A DNA stretch of 64,000 nt, taken from NCBI GenBank assembly GCA_026989355.1, contig JALSJM010000008.1:62001-126000 (forward strand). The letters are read 5' to 3'. This stretch comes from Paracoccaceae bacterium (GTDB lineage Bacteria > Pseudomonadota > Alphaproteobacteria > Rhodobacterales > Rhodobacteraceae). Made by a program: the position numbers and the translations under genes. The notes beneath the pieces are model-generated. The model was not told the DNA's origin and made no database searches. It was given only the letters and a program-made list of their open reading frames with translations. Within the stretch, counting starts at the first letter, position 1; each line of letters begins with the position of its first letter. Positions 56,746 to 64,000 of this stretch are shown here, piece after piece.

Positions 56746-58023
56746 TCAGACTTTCCCGCTCCGCGCGCCCTGCGCCCTCTCCCCGTCCGCGGCACGGACC
56801 TCCTCGTCGATGATCCGGGCGATCAGGCGACAGTCCTCAAGGCTGAAGCTCAGCGGCAGGCGCATGTCGAGCAGCCCGGACAGGATGCGATCGGTCTGCG
56901 GCAGCGGAGCCGGGTCGGCCCAGGCCCAGTGCGCATAGCGCGCGGTAAAGCCATGCGGGCGGGGCGCTCCGAACCACTTGAGCTCGACCCCGCGCCGGGC
57001 ACAGCCGGCAACCACGGCCTCGATCGCGGCGGCCGGCCAGCCGGGCAGACGGAACTGGATCGAGGATCCCACGAACCCCTCGTTCGCCGGCCGCTCGATC
57101 AGCGCCAGCCCCGGCGTGCTGCGCAAGCCCGCCTCGACCGTCCGGTAGCGTTCGTTCCAGGCGGCGATGCGGCGGCCGAGATCGGCCAGCTGGGGGCGCA
57201 GGATGGCGGCGCGCAGATTGTCCATCCGCCCCGAAATGTTGGGCGTTCCGGCCACATGGCGGGCAAGGACTGCGGGGGGCGGCGCGGCCAGGTGGCGATC
57301 ATGGAACATGTAGCTGCCCGACAACAGAACGGCGCGCGCCATCAGATCCGGATCATCCGAGATCAGCAGCCCCCCCTCGCCCGAATTGAGATGCTTGTAG
57401 GTCTGTGTCGAGTAACAGGCCACGATCCCGTGACGCCCCGAAGGCACGCCGCCCCATGTTGCGCCCATCGTGTGAGCGCAGTCCTCGATCACCGCCAGCC
57501 CCGTATCGGCCGCCAGCGCCATCAGGCGGTCCATGTCGCAGACATGGCCGCGCATGTGGCTGAGCAGCAGCACCCGCGCCCCCGACTGCACCGCCTTGCG
57601 GGCCAGATCGGCAAAATCGATGGTCAGGGCATCGGTGGTTTCCACGAAGACCGGCCGCGCGCCGAGGCTGGCAATGGCCCCCGGCACCGGAGCCAGGGTA
57701 AAGGCATTGGTCAGCACGGGCGCGCCCGCACCGACGCCAAGCGCACGCAGGGCGGTGGCCAGCGCATAGCCCCCGGAAGCCACCGCCAGGCAATGGCGCG
57801 CGCCCGTGAAGGCGGCGAATTCCTGCTCGAAAAGCGCCACTTCACCGGCTTCGCCCGGCGCCAGGTTGTAGCGGTGCAGCCGTCCGTGGCGCATTACTGC
57901 CAGCGCCGCCCCGATCGCCGCGTTGCTCAGCGGCTCCTGCTGGGTGAAACTGCCGGTAAAGACGGCCTGTTCCACGCCGCCGCCGGGCCCCTTGCCGGGG
58001 CTGTCGCGCCCGGTATCGCTCAT
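56746..58023 (-). CDS. DegT/DnrJ/EryC1-type PLP aminotransferase
   Basis: This 425-residue protein of the DegT (sugar aminotransferase) fold shows the cofactor-region VASGGYALATALRALG, VLTNAFTLAPVPGAI, AVIEDCAHTMGA and the PLP Lys in CYSTQTYKHLNSGEGGLL. Most relatives transaminate nucleotide-linked keto sugars. No other sugar-nucleotide genes flank it; the coupled neighbour (ATGA at 58020-58023) is a phosphatase. The N-terminal ~35 residues (GKGPGGGVEQAVFTGSFTQQ) are longer than usual. The substrate is unknown. Confidence 0.82.
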   Translation of the reverse strand: MSDTGRDSPGKGPGGGVEQAVFTGSFTQQEPLSNAAIGAALAVMRHGRLHRYNLAPGEAGEVALFEQEFAAFTGARHCLAVASGGYALATALRALGVGAGAPVLTNAFTLAPVPGAIASLGARPVFVETTDALTIDFADLARKAVQSGARVLLLSHMRGHVCDMDRLMALAADTGLAVIEDCAHTMGATWGGVPSGRHGIVACYSTQTYKHLNSGEGGLLISDDPDLMARAVLLSGSYMFHDRHLAAPPPAVLARHVAGTPNISGRMDNLRAAILRPQLADLGRRIAAWNERYRTVEAGLRSTPGLALIERPANEGFVGSSIQFRLPGWPAAAIEAVVAGCARRGVELKWFGAPRPHGFTARYAHWAWADPAPLPQTDRILSGLLDMRLPLSFSLEDCRLIARIIDEEVRAADGERAQGARSGKV

Positions 58024-58727
58024 GCTCCCGGCCCGGCCCGGCGCCCCGGGCCTTCCACAAGCCCGGCCAGAAGGCCCGGCAGCGCATCGTAATGATCCAG
58101 AAGCGCCTCGGGCTCCAATGCCGCGGCAGCCCGCCCCGCAGGCCCGAAGGTGACCAGAACGCAGGGCACCCCGGCATTGCGGGCGGTGGCACGGTCAGTT
58201 TCCGTATCTCCGATCAGCACGGCCCGTCGGCGCACCCCTCCGGCCCCCTCGATCGCCGCCAGAAGCGGCGCCGGATCGGGTTTGCGGGTGGGCAGCGTGC
58301 CGGCCCCGATCAGCGTGGCAAAGGGCGCGCGCATCCCCAGCCGGCGCATCAGCATCTCGGCCAGGCGTTCGGGCTTGTTGGTGCAGATTCCCAGCCGCCA
58401 GCCGCCCCGGGAAAGAAGGGCAAGTGCCTCTTCGACACCATCGTAAAGCCTGGTGTGGCGGTCGATCCCGGCCTCGTAATGGGCCAGAAAACGCGGGAAG
58501 GCCGCCTCGACCCGCACCGGGTCGGCCCGGCCTTCGAGGCGCTCGAACCCCAGCCGCAGCATTGCCCGTCCGCCCCGAAACGCGGTGGCGGCATCGGCCT
58601 CGGGGCACAGCGGCGGCGACGCGCCCTCATCGGCAAAGCAGGCATTGGCGGCAGCGATCAGATCGGCGCTGGTATCGGCCAGGGTTCCGTCAAGATCGAA
58701 GATCGCCGTGTTGCCCGTCACCTTCAT
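58020..58727 (-). CDS. gph: Phosphoglycolate phosphatase-like HAD hydrolase
   Basis: This 235-residue HAD-superfamily phosphatase has motif I FDLDGTLADTS, motif II GICTNKPERLAE, a Lys in LPTRKPDPAPLL and motif IV LIGDTETDRATA. It fits Gph, which removes 2-phosphoglycolate, but HAD enzymes often act more broadly. The start at 58727 (MKVTGNTAIFDLDG) has GGAAGGGG upstream. It is transcribed away from glmU and precedes the DegT-type gene. Confidence 0.85.
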   Translation of the reverse strand: MKVTGNTAIFDLDGTLADTSADLIAAANACFADEGASPPLCPEADAATAFRGGRAMLRLGFERLEGRADPVRVEAAFPRFLAHYEAGIDRHTRLYDGVEEALALLSRGGWRLGICTNKPERLAEMLMRRLGMRAPFATLIGAGTLPTRKPDPAPLLAAIEGAGGVRRRAVLIGDTETDRATARNAGVPCVLVTFGPAGRAAAALEPEALLDHYDALPGLLAGLVEGPGRRAGPGA

Positions 58728-58903
58728 CAATGCCCCTTCCGATTCCGATGCCCCTGCCCCGTTCGGGCGGTTTTCCGCCGGCCTCTGCCGCCCCTGCAAC
58801 CTTTTGAAAGCCAATGTGATGGCCATTCGCCTTGCCCTTTGCATATGGCGCGATAAAACGGGCTGCAATGAAAATCACTCCGGTAACGAGGCCCAGCAAA
58901 TCC

Positions 58904-60271
58904 ATGCCGACCGCCCTGATCATCCTGGCTGCAGGCCAGGGAACACGCATGAACTCGGATCTTCCCAAGGTGCTGCACCCGCTTGGCGGCGTGCCGCTTC
59001 TGGCCCATGCGCTGGCCAGCGGCCGGGCGGCCCGGCCCGAGCGGACCCTCATCGTCACCGGCCATGGCGCCGAGGCCGTGGCCAGTGAGATCCACACCCT
59101 CGAACCCGGAGCCGAGATCGTGCACCAGGCTCAGCAGCTGGGCACCGGTCACGCCGTGGCCCAGGCCGCGGAAGCGCTGGCCGGATTTGCGGGTGACATC
59201 CTGATCCTGTATGGTGATACCCCCTTCATCCGCGCCGAAACCATTGCCCGCATGCAAAACGCGCGGCAGAGCGGCCACGACATGGTGGTGCTTGGCTTCA
59301 ACGCCCGTGAACCGGGGCGATACGGGCGCCTGGTGATGACCGGGGATCAACTGGAAAGAATTGTCGAAGCCAAGGATGCAACACCTGAAGAACGCGCCAT
59401 AAGCCTTTGCAACAGCGGCGTCATGATCGCTGATGCAAAAGTTATCATGCCACTTCTCGAACGCCTGGAGCCCTATAATTCCAGCGGCGAATACTATCTG
59501 ACCGATACCGTCGCGCTGGCCCGGGGCGAAGGGCGTTCGGTAGGGGTTGTCACCTGCGACGAGGCCGAAACACTGGGCATCAACACCCGGCGTGAACTGG
59601 CCCGCGCCGAAGCCCTGTTCCAGGAACGGCGGCGGCGCGATGCCCTTGACAACGGGGTGACGCTGACCGCGCCCGAAACCGTGTTCTTTACCCTTGACAC
59701 GATGATTGGCCGCGATGCGCTGATCGAACCCCATGTGGTGTTCGGGCCCGGCGTCACGGTGGAAAGCGGCGCCCATGTGCGCGCCTTCAGCCACCTTGAG
59801 GGCTGCCATGTGTCGCGCGGAGCGGTGGTGGGGCCCTACGCCCGCCTGCGCCCCGGCACCGAGATCGCCGAAAACGCCCGGATCGGCAATTTCGTTGAAG
59901 TCAAGAACGCCGGGATCGGGGACGGGGCCAAGGTGAATCACCTCTCCTATATCGGCGATGCACAGGTGGGCGAGGCCGCCAACATCGGGGCCGGCACCGT
60001 TACCTGCAACTATGACGGCGTGATGAAACACCGCACCGTGATCGGCGCGCGGGCCTTCATCGGGTCGGACACCATGCTGGTAGCACCGGTGCGGGTGGGC
60101 AGCGAGGCGATGACCGCCAGCGGTTCGGTGATCACCGACGACGTGCCCGACGGTGCGCTGGCAATTGCCCGCACCCGCCAGCAGGTGAAACCCGGCTTCG
60201 CCCGCCGCCTGATGCAGAAGCTGCGCACCGCAAGGGCCCGGCTCGACAGGCAGACCGGAAGTACTGAGTGA
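58904..60271 (+). CDS. glmU: Bifunctional UDP-GlcNAc pyrophosphorylase / GlcN-1-P acetyltransferase
   Basis: This 455-residue protein has an N-terminal uridyltransferase domain (LILAAGQGTRMNSDLPKVLH, near the start) and a C-terminal left-handed beta-helix acetyltransferase with hexapeptide repeats (NARIGNFVEVKNAGIGDGAK, IGAGTVTCNYDG). It makes UDP-GlcNAc for peptidoglycan and lipopolysaccharide. The start at 58904 (MPTALIILAAGQG) fits the family; an ATG at 58868 would add 12 residues. glmS follows 27 bp later. Confidence 0.94.
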   Translation: MPTALIILAAGQGTRMNSDLPKVLHPLGGVPLLAHALASGRAARPERTLIVTGHGAEAVASEIHTLEPGAEIVHQAQQLGTGHAVAQAAEALAGFAGDILILYGDTPFIRAETIARMQNARQSGHDMVVLGFNAREPGRYGRLVMTGDQLERIVEAKDATPEERAISLCNSGVMIADAKVIMPLLERLEPYNSSGEYYLTDTVALARGEGRSVGVVTCDEAETLGINTRRELARAEALFQERRRRDALDNGVTLTAPETVFFTLDTMIGRDALIEPHVVFGPGVTVESGAHVRAFSHLEGCHVSRGAVVGPYARLRPGTEIAENARIGNFVEVKNAGIGDGAKVNHLSYIGDAQVGEAANIGAGTVTCNYDGVMKHRTVIGARAFIGSDTMLVAPVRVGSEAMTASGSVITDDVPDGALAIARTRQQVKPGFARRLMQKLRTARARLDRQTGSTE

Positions 60272-60298
60272 GCAGCGCAGCAAGCAAGAGGTAACGCC

Positions 60299-62119
60299 AT
60301 GTGCGGCATTGTCGGAGTGCTCGGACGTCACGAGGTGGCGCCGCTGATCGTCGAGGCGCTGAAGCGGCTGGAATACCGCGGCTATGACAGCGCCGGTATC
60401 GCCACCGTGAACGACGCCGGCCTGCTTGACCGGCGCCGCGCCGTGGGCAAGCTGGTCAATCTTTCCGATCTGCTGGTGCATGACCCCCTGCCCGGAAAAT
60501 CCGGGATCGGCCACACCCGATGGGCCACCCACGGCGCCCCCACGGCACGGAACGCCCACCCCCACCGCGCCGGGCCGGTGGCCGTGGTGCACAATGGCAT
60601 CATCGAGAACTTCCGCCTTCTGCGCGAGGAACTGGCCGAGTCCGGCCTGGCCTGCGAAACCGAAACCGATACCGAAACCATAGCCCTTCTGGCCCGTCAT
60701 TTCATGGACCAGGGCATGCCCCCGGACACGGCCGTGCGCGCCACCCTTGCCCGGCTTGAAGGCGCCTTTGCCCTGTGTTTCCTGTTCGCGGGCGAACCCG
60801 ACCTGATGATCGCGGCGCGCAAGGGATCGCCACTGGCAATCGGCCATGGCGAAGGCGAAATGTTCGTGGGCTCCGACGCCATCGCCCTTGCGCCGCTCAC
60901 CCCGCGGATCACCTATCTGGAAGAAGGCGACATGGCCCTGATCACCCGTGCCGGGGCCACCATCACCGATGCCGCCGGACGGCGCGTCAACCGGCCGGTG
61001 AAAACCGTGCGCGCCGATGCGGCGCGCATCGACAAGGCCGGCCACAAGCATTTCATGGCCAAGGAGATTGCCGAGCAACCTGCCGTTCTGCAGGCGGCGC
61101 TGGCCCATTACATTGCTGACGGAAACATCAATATCAACCCGGAAGACATTGATTTCAATGCGTTCGATAGAATCATCATGGTGGCCTGCGGCACCGCTCA
61201 CTATGCCTGTCTGACGGCAAAATACTGGTTCGAACAGATCGCCCGTCTCCCCGTCGAAGTCGATGTGGCCAGCGAATTCCGCTATCGCGAACCACCGATC
61301 CCGCCACGCACCCTGGCAGTGTTCGTCAGCCAGTCAGGCGAAACCGCCGATACGCTGGCCGCCCTGCGTTACTGCGCCGGACGTGCGGAACGCATCGTTT
61401 CGGTGGTGAACGTGGCCGAAAGCACCATCGCCCGCGAAAGCGACGTGGTCCTGCCGATCCTCGCCGGGGTCGAGGTCGGGGTGGCCTCGACCAAGGCCTT
61501 CACCTGCCAGTTGACGGTGCTGCTGATGATGGCGCTGAAGGCGGCCGAAGCCCGCGGAGAGCTGAGCGAGACGGAGCGCGCGGCGCATCTGGACGATCTC
61601 GCGGCACTGCCGGGACTGATCGGCCACGCGCTGACCATCGGCCCCGCCGCCGAAAACGTGGCGCGCAGGCTTTCGGAAGCCGACGACGTGCTGTTCCTGG
61701 GGCGCGGCGCGCTGTTTCCCCTGGCCCTTGAGGGCGCGCTGAAACTAAAGGAAATCAGCTATATACATGCTGAAGGTTATGCGTCAGGAGAGCTCAAGCA
61801 CGGCCCCATCGCCCTGATCGACGAACATATGCCGGTGGTGGTGATGGCCCCCCGTGACAGCCTGTTCGACAAGACCATATCGAACATGCAGGAGGTCATG
61901 GCCCGCGGCGGCCGGGTGCTGCTGATCTCGGATGGCAAGGGGCTGGCCCAGGCCGGCGACGGCCTGTGGGAAAGCCTGCGCATGCCCGAGGCGGGCCGGC
62001 TCACCGCACCGATCCTTTACGCGGTGCCGGCACAGATGCTGGCCTATCACACGGCGGTGGCCAAGGGCACCGACGTGGATCAGCCACGCAACCTCGCCAA
62101 ATCCGTGACGGTGGAATGA
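60299..62119 (+). CDS. glmS: Glutamine--fructose-6-phosphate aminotransferase
   Basis: This 606-residue enzyme has an N-terminal glutaminase domain starting with catalytic Cys2 (MCGIVGVLGR) and two C-terminal SIS sugar-binding domains (FVSQSGETADTL, KAFTCQLTVLL, and the end LAKSVTVE). It makes glucosamine-6-phosphate, which feeds glmU upstream. GAGG lies before the ATG. Confidence 0.95.
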   Translation: MCGIVGVLGRHEVAPLIVEALKRLEYRGYDSAGIATVNDAGLLDRRRAVGKLVNLSDLLVHDPLPGKSGIGHTRWATHGAPTARNAHPHRAGPVAVVHNGIIENFRLLREELAESGLACETETDTETIALLARHFMDQGMPPDTAVRATLARLEGAFALCFLFAGEPDLMIAARKGSPLAIGHGEGEMFVGSDAIALAPLTPRITYLEEGDMALITRAGATITDAAGRRVNRPVKTVRADAARIDKAGHKHFMAKEIAEQPAVLQAALAHYIADGNININPEDIDFNAFDRIIMVACGTAHYACLTAKYWFEQIARLPVEVDVASEFRYREPPIPPRTLAVFVSQSGETADTLAALRYCAGRAERIVSVVNVAESTIARESDVVLPILAGVEVGVASTKAFTCQLTVLLMMALKAAEARGELSETERAAHLDDLAALPGLIGHALTIGPAAENVARRLSEADDVLFLGRGALFPLALEGALKLKEISYIHAEGYASGELKHGPIALIDEHMPVVVMAPRDSLFDKTISNMQEVMARGGRVLLISDGKGLAQAGDGLWESLRMPEAGRLTAPILYAVPAQMLAYHTAVAKGTDVDQPRNLAKSVTVE

Positions 62120-62265
62120 ACGGCACGGCAAGCGGCTGCATGACGGCCGAAAACGCCCTTGCCGCGCTTGAAGCCCATGCGGATTCCGCCGCGCCGCGCG
62201 CAGATGGCCCCGCCCCTGCAACTGCGCCCGAACGGCGCCCCGCCGGCAGGACAACGCGCGGTTGA
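62116..62265 (+). pseudogene. Short frame coupled to glmS; possible AlkD-like remnant
   Basis: This 49-residue frame starts in an ATGA overlap with the glmS stop. Residues MTAENALAALEAHADSA resemble the N-terminal end of AlkD-type DNA alkylation repair proteins, which I recall following glmS in some Rhodobacteraceae. The rest (Pro/Arg/Ala-rich) does not resemble any protein, and the frame soon ends, so it may be a truncated or frameshifted remnant. Confidence 0.35.
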
Positions 62266-62641
62266 CATCCCCCGCCGCCGCGCCCACATAGGGAGCCGGC
62301 GGGCTCTGCCCTTCCCGTGACGGGCCCCATTCCGGTGGCCTTAAGCAAATCCGAGGGAGCCGGCTCTGTCCGGATCGTGGTCCGGTTACCTGGCGCCCAC
62401 CTGTATGAACAGGTCCTCGGGAATGCACCGCCCGCACGGTTGCGGCGGTCCCGCCATTCTTTCCGGCAGCCATTCTTTCCGGCAAAGGCCCTGCCTCTCC
62501 TGCCCGGCGAAATGCCCGGGGGACACCCCCGGCAGAGATATGTGCAGATCGGCAATGCCGACGGCCACACCGCATATCCCGGCATATCCCGGCGGCGCCA
62601 CGTGGGCGTGGCCGGGCGAAAGGCCGCGGGAAACGCCTGCC
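62266..62641. other. Intergenic region with two short tandem repeats
   Basis: No gene is recognised. A 16-bp unit GCCATTCTTTCCGGCA is duplicated exactly at 62453-62484, and GCATATCCCG is duplicated at 62572-62591. Several GC-rich inverted repeats are present, for example GGCGAAATGCCCGGG followed by ACACCCCCGG. These could be decayed coding sequence or intergenic repeats. Confidence 0.5.
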
Positions 62642-62953
62642 CTATCGCGGCTCGCTTCCCGCGGGCACTGTTACCGGCACCATGTCGGGCACCGGCTCGC
62701 GCGCGCCCTTCCCGCCTATCGGCCCGTCGTCGTGTTCAGCCATGTTCATCACCGCGATTCCCATCTGCACCCCGGCAAAGACGATGCCATTGAACACGAA
62801 CAGCATCAGCACCGCGATCCAGCCCTTGTCGGACATGGAAACCAGATGCCAGAGATTTGCCACGTTGAACCACAGGAGCGCGCTCACGAAAACACCCGAA
62901 AGCGCATAGCCGATCAGAACATGGCGAATATACATGCGAACAAGCTTGGGCAT
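62642..62953 (-). CDS. Small two-helix membrane protein
   Basis: This 103-residue protein has two membrane helices (HVLIGYALSGVFVSALLWF and WIAVLMLFVFNGIVFAGVQM), a basic N-end (MPKLVRMYIRH) and a C-terminal cytoplasmic or periplasmic tail (MNMAEHDDGPIGGKGA). The start at 62953 has GAGGAG upstream; earlier starts at 62986 and beyond lie in poorly conserved-looking sequence. It is 147 bp downstream of nusB on the same strand. Function unknown. Confidence 0.75.
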   Translation of the reverse strand: MPKLVRMYIRHVLIGYALSGVFVSALLWFNVANLWHLVSMSDKGWIAVLMLFVFNGIVFAGVQMGIAVMNMAEHDDGPIGGKGAREPVPDMVPVTVPAGSEPR

Positions 62954-63100
62954 CTTTTTCCGACTCCTCGACTGGCGCGTTCCCATGGTCCGAATGTAGC
63001 AAGCCGGGCCACATTTCCAAGCCCCAATTCGCCGCAGAAGCTGCATCGGGAACGCCCCGCCGGATGAGGATCGGCCCCTTGCCGCGCCGCCAGCGCCGCC

Positions 63101-63577
63101 TCAGAACGCCTCGGGTCGGGCCTCCCGGGCCATGTGATCGAGCACCGCATTGACGAATTTCGCCTCCCTCCCCTCGGGAAAGAAAGCCCTGGCCACATCG
63201 ACGAATTCGCTGATCACCACCTTTGGCGGGGTCTGCCCGAGGAGCAGTTCCGCACCGGCGGCACGAAACAGCGCACGCAGGGTGGGATCGATCCGCCCCA
63301 GCGGCCATGTCTCGACCAGCGCGCGATCGGTCATCTGGTCGATGCGGGCCTGATCGCCAACCGCTTCTTCCAGAAGCGCCCGGAAAAGGCCCGTGTCACC
63401 TTCGGCCATTTCGGTGCCGTCTTCAAGGCGGGCGCCGAAACGGTGGTTTTCGAATTCCACCCGCACCTTGTCGAGCGGCTGATCGGATTGTTCCATCTGA
63501 AACAGCGCCTGCACGGCATAGAGCCGGGCGGCGGATTTCATCTGACGCCGGGCGTTCCTGCGGTCGGTGGTTGTCAT
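63101..63577 (-). CDS. nusB: Transcription antitermination factor NusB
   Basis: This 158-residue all-helical protein has the NusB start [20 protein letters not shown], the central [19 protein letters not shown] and the end [20 protein letters not shown]. It binds boxA RNA with S10 (NusE) for rRNA antitermination. Its ATG overlaps the ribH stop (ATGA at 63574-63577), a very common pair. Confidence 0.93.
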   Translation of the reverse strand: MTTTDRRNARRQMKSAARLYAVQALFQMEQSDQPLDKVRVEFENHRFGARLEDGTEMAEGDTGLFRALLEEAVGDQARIDQMTDRALVETWPLGRIDPTLRALFRAAGAELLLGQTPPKVVISEFVDVARAFFPEGREAKFVNAVLDHMAREARPEAF

Positions 63578-64000
63578 GCGGTTTCCTGCCCGCCATCCTG
63601 ACCGCGGTTGTCCTGATTGCCGCCGTCCCGGCTGCCCGGTCCACCGGCGATCTGAAAGCTGCCGGGGGCGGGCCTGAAACCCACATCCGACCTGCCGCCG
63701 CTCCATCGGCGCGAAAGGGCCACCAGATGCAGGGCGGCCAGCGCCGCACCACCGCCCTTGTTCTGGCCGGCCGCTTCGGCACGAATCATCGCCTGTTCGC
63801 GGTTTTCCACCGTCAGAATGCCGTTTCCGATCGCCAGCCCCCGCAGGCCAAGCTGCATCAGGCCCGAGGAACTGTCATTGGCAACGGTTTCGTAATGGGT
63901 GGTTTCGCCGCGAATCACGCAGCCAAGGGCCACGTAGCCGTCAAAGTTGCTCGTGCGGTCGGCAATTGCGATGGCGGGCGGAATTTCGAGCGCGCCGGGC
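63574..64000 (-). CDS. ribH: 6,7-dimethyl-8-ribityllumazine synthase, 3' part
   Basis: This is the C-terminal ~140 codons of lumazine synthase, which continues past the right edge. Visible motifs are PGALEIP at the edge, [15 protein letters not shown], the catalytic-region [16 protein letters not shown] and a C-terminal helix [21 protein letters not shown]. It condenses 5-amino-6-ribitylamino-uracil with dihydroxybutanone phosphate in riboflavin synthesis. The C-terminal ~40 residues ([17 protein letters not shown] then Gly/Asp/Gln-rich) extend beyond the usual end. Confidence 0.9.
   Translation of the reverse strand, partial: PGALEIPPAIAIADRTSNFDGYVALGCVIRGETTHYETVANDSSSGLMQLGLRGLAIGNGILTVENREQAMIRAEAAGQNKGGGAALAALHLVALSRRWSGGRSDVGFRPAPGSFQIAGGPGSRDGGNQDNRGQDGGQETA

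Noticed and set aside
58727-61201. 824-codon minus-strand open frame opposite glmU and glmS
   Set aside because: It mirrors conserved coding sequence on the other strand and its translation shows no known fold. It is a shadow frame.
62283-62410. Possible tRNA or structured RNA after glmS
   Set aside because: Several GC stems can be drawn but no cloverleaf, anticodon arm or conserved T-loop could be found.

Overview
The window is GC-rich chromosomal DNA from an alphaproteobacterium, most likely a Rhodobacteraceae-type organism. The main evidence is a complete 14-gene nuo (complex I) operon carrying small accessory genes (DUF5337-like, DUF5333-like, a NuoE with a helix-hairpin-helix tail) and ending in birA-coaX-rnj. 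A RutR-like regulator with a pyrimidine-catabolism operon and a leucine/isovalerate (liu) operon fit the same group. No rRNA, tRNA, CRISPR array or prophage was recognised. The only mobile-element trace is the 3' end of an IS5-type transposase near the left edge.

Layout. 1-464: a hairpin-forming dispersed repeat and the transposase remnant. 465-8567 (minus): one operon with an omega-aminotransferase, an M20 amidohydrolase, a small lipoprotein, a dihydropyrimidinase and an NMT1/THI5-type ABC importer, with a divergent rutR-like gene (8895-9524) and a RutR-type operator between them. 9652-12255 (minus): lpxD-like, acyl carrier protein and ketosynthase genes. 12337-14933: a divergent L,D-transpeptidase and a DUF882/M15-type gene, with a perfect FNR box between them. 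15153-18407 (plus): mtnA and a fused class II aldolase/SDR, a likely 5-deoxypentose or methylthioribose salvage module. 18450-22295 (minus): a large PAS-containing chemoreceptor and CheD. 22459-24701 (minus): a histidine kinase and response regulator, divergent from a Do-type protease (25454-26935). A second, inverted copy of the dispersed repeat follows.

27153-47752 (minus): nuoA-nuoN with interleaved small genes, then birA, coaX and rnj. The order of transcription is from nuoA (right) to rnj (left). 48123-56589 (minus): leucine catabolism from isovaleryl-CoA to acetoacetate plus acetyl-CoA (liuA, liuB, liuD, liuE and a liuC-like hydratase), interleaved with a LprI-like protein, a nuclease-like protein and a glutathione transferase. 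A 22-bp palindromic operator lies upstream. 56746-58727 (minus): a DegT-type aminotransferase and a Gph-type phosphatase. 58904-62119 (plus): glmU and glmS, which make UDP-GlcNAc precursors. 62642-64000 (minus): a small membrane protein, nusB and the 3' part of ribH.

Themes: many genes are joined by ATGA or TGATG overlaps, which I used to choose starts and to recognise very small genes such as the 41-residue peptide between the DUF5333-like gene and nuoG. The most interesting items are the mtnA/aldolase-SDR module, that micro-gene, a near-identical 302-bp direct repeat shared by nuoE and its neighbour, the FNR box at the L,D-transpeptidase, and the lpxD-acp-ketosynthase operon.
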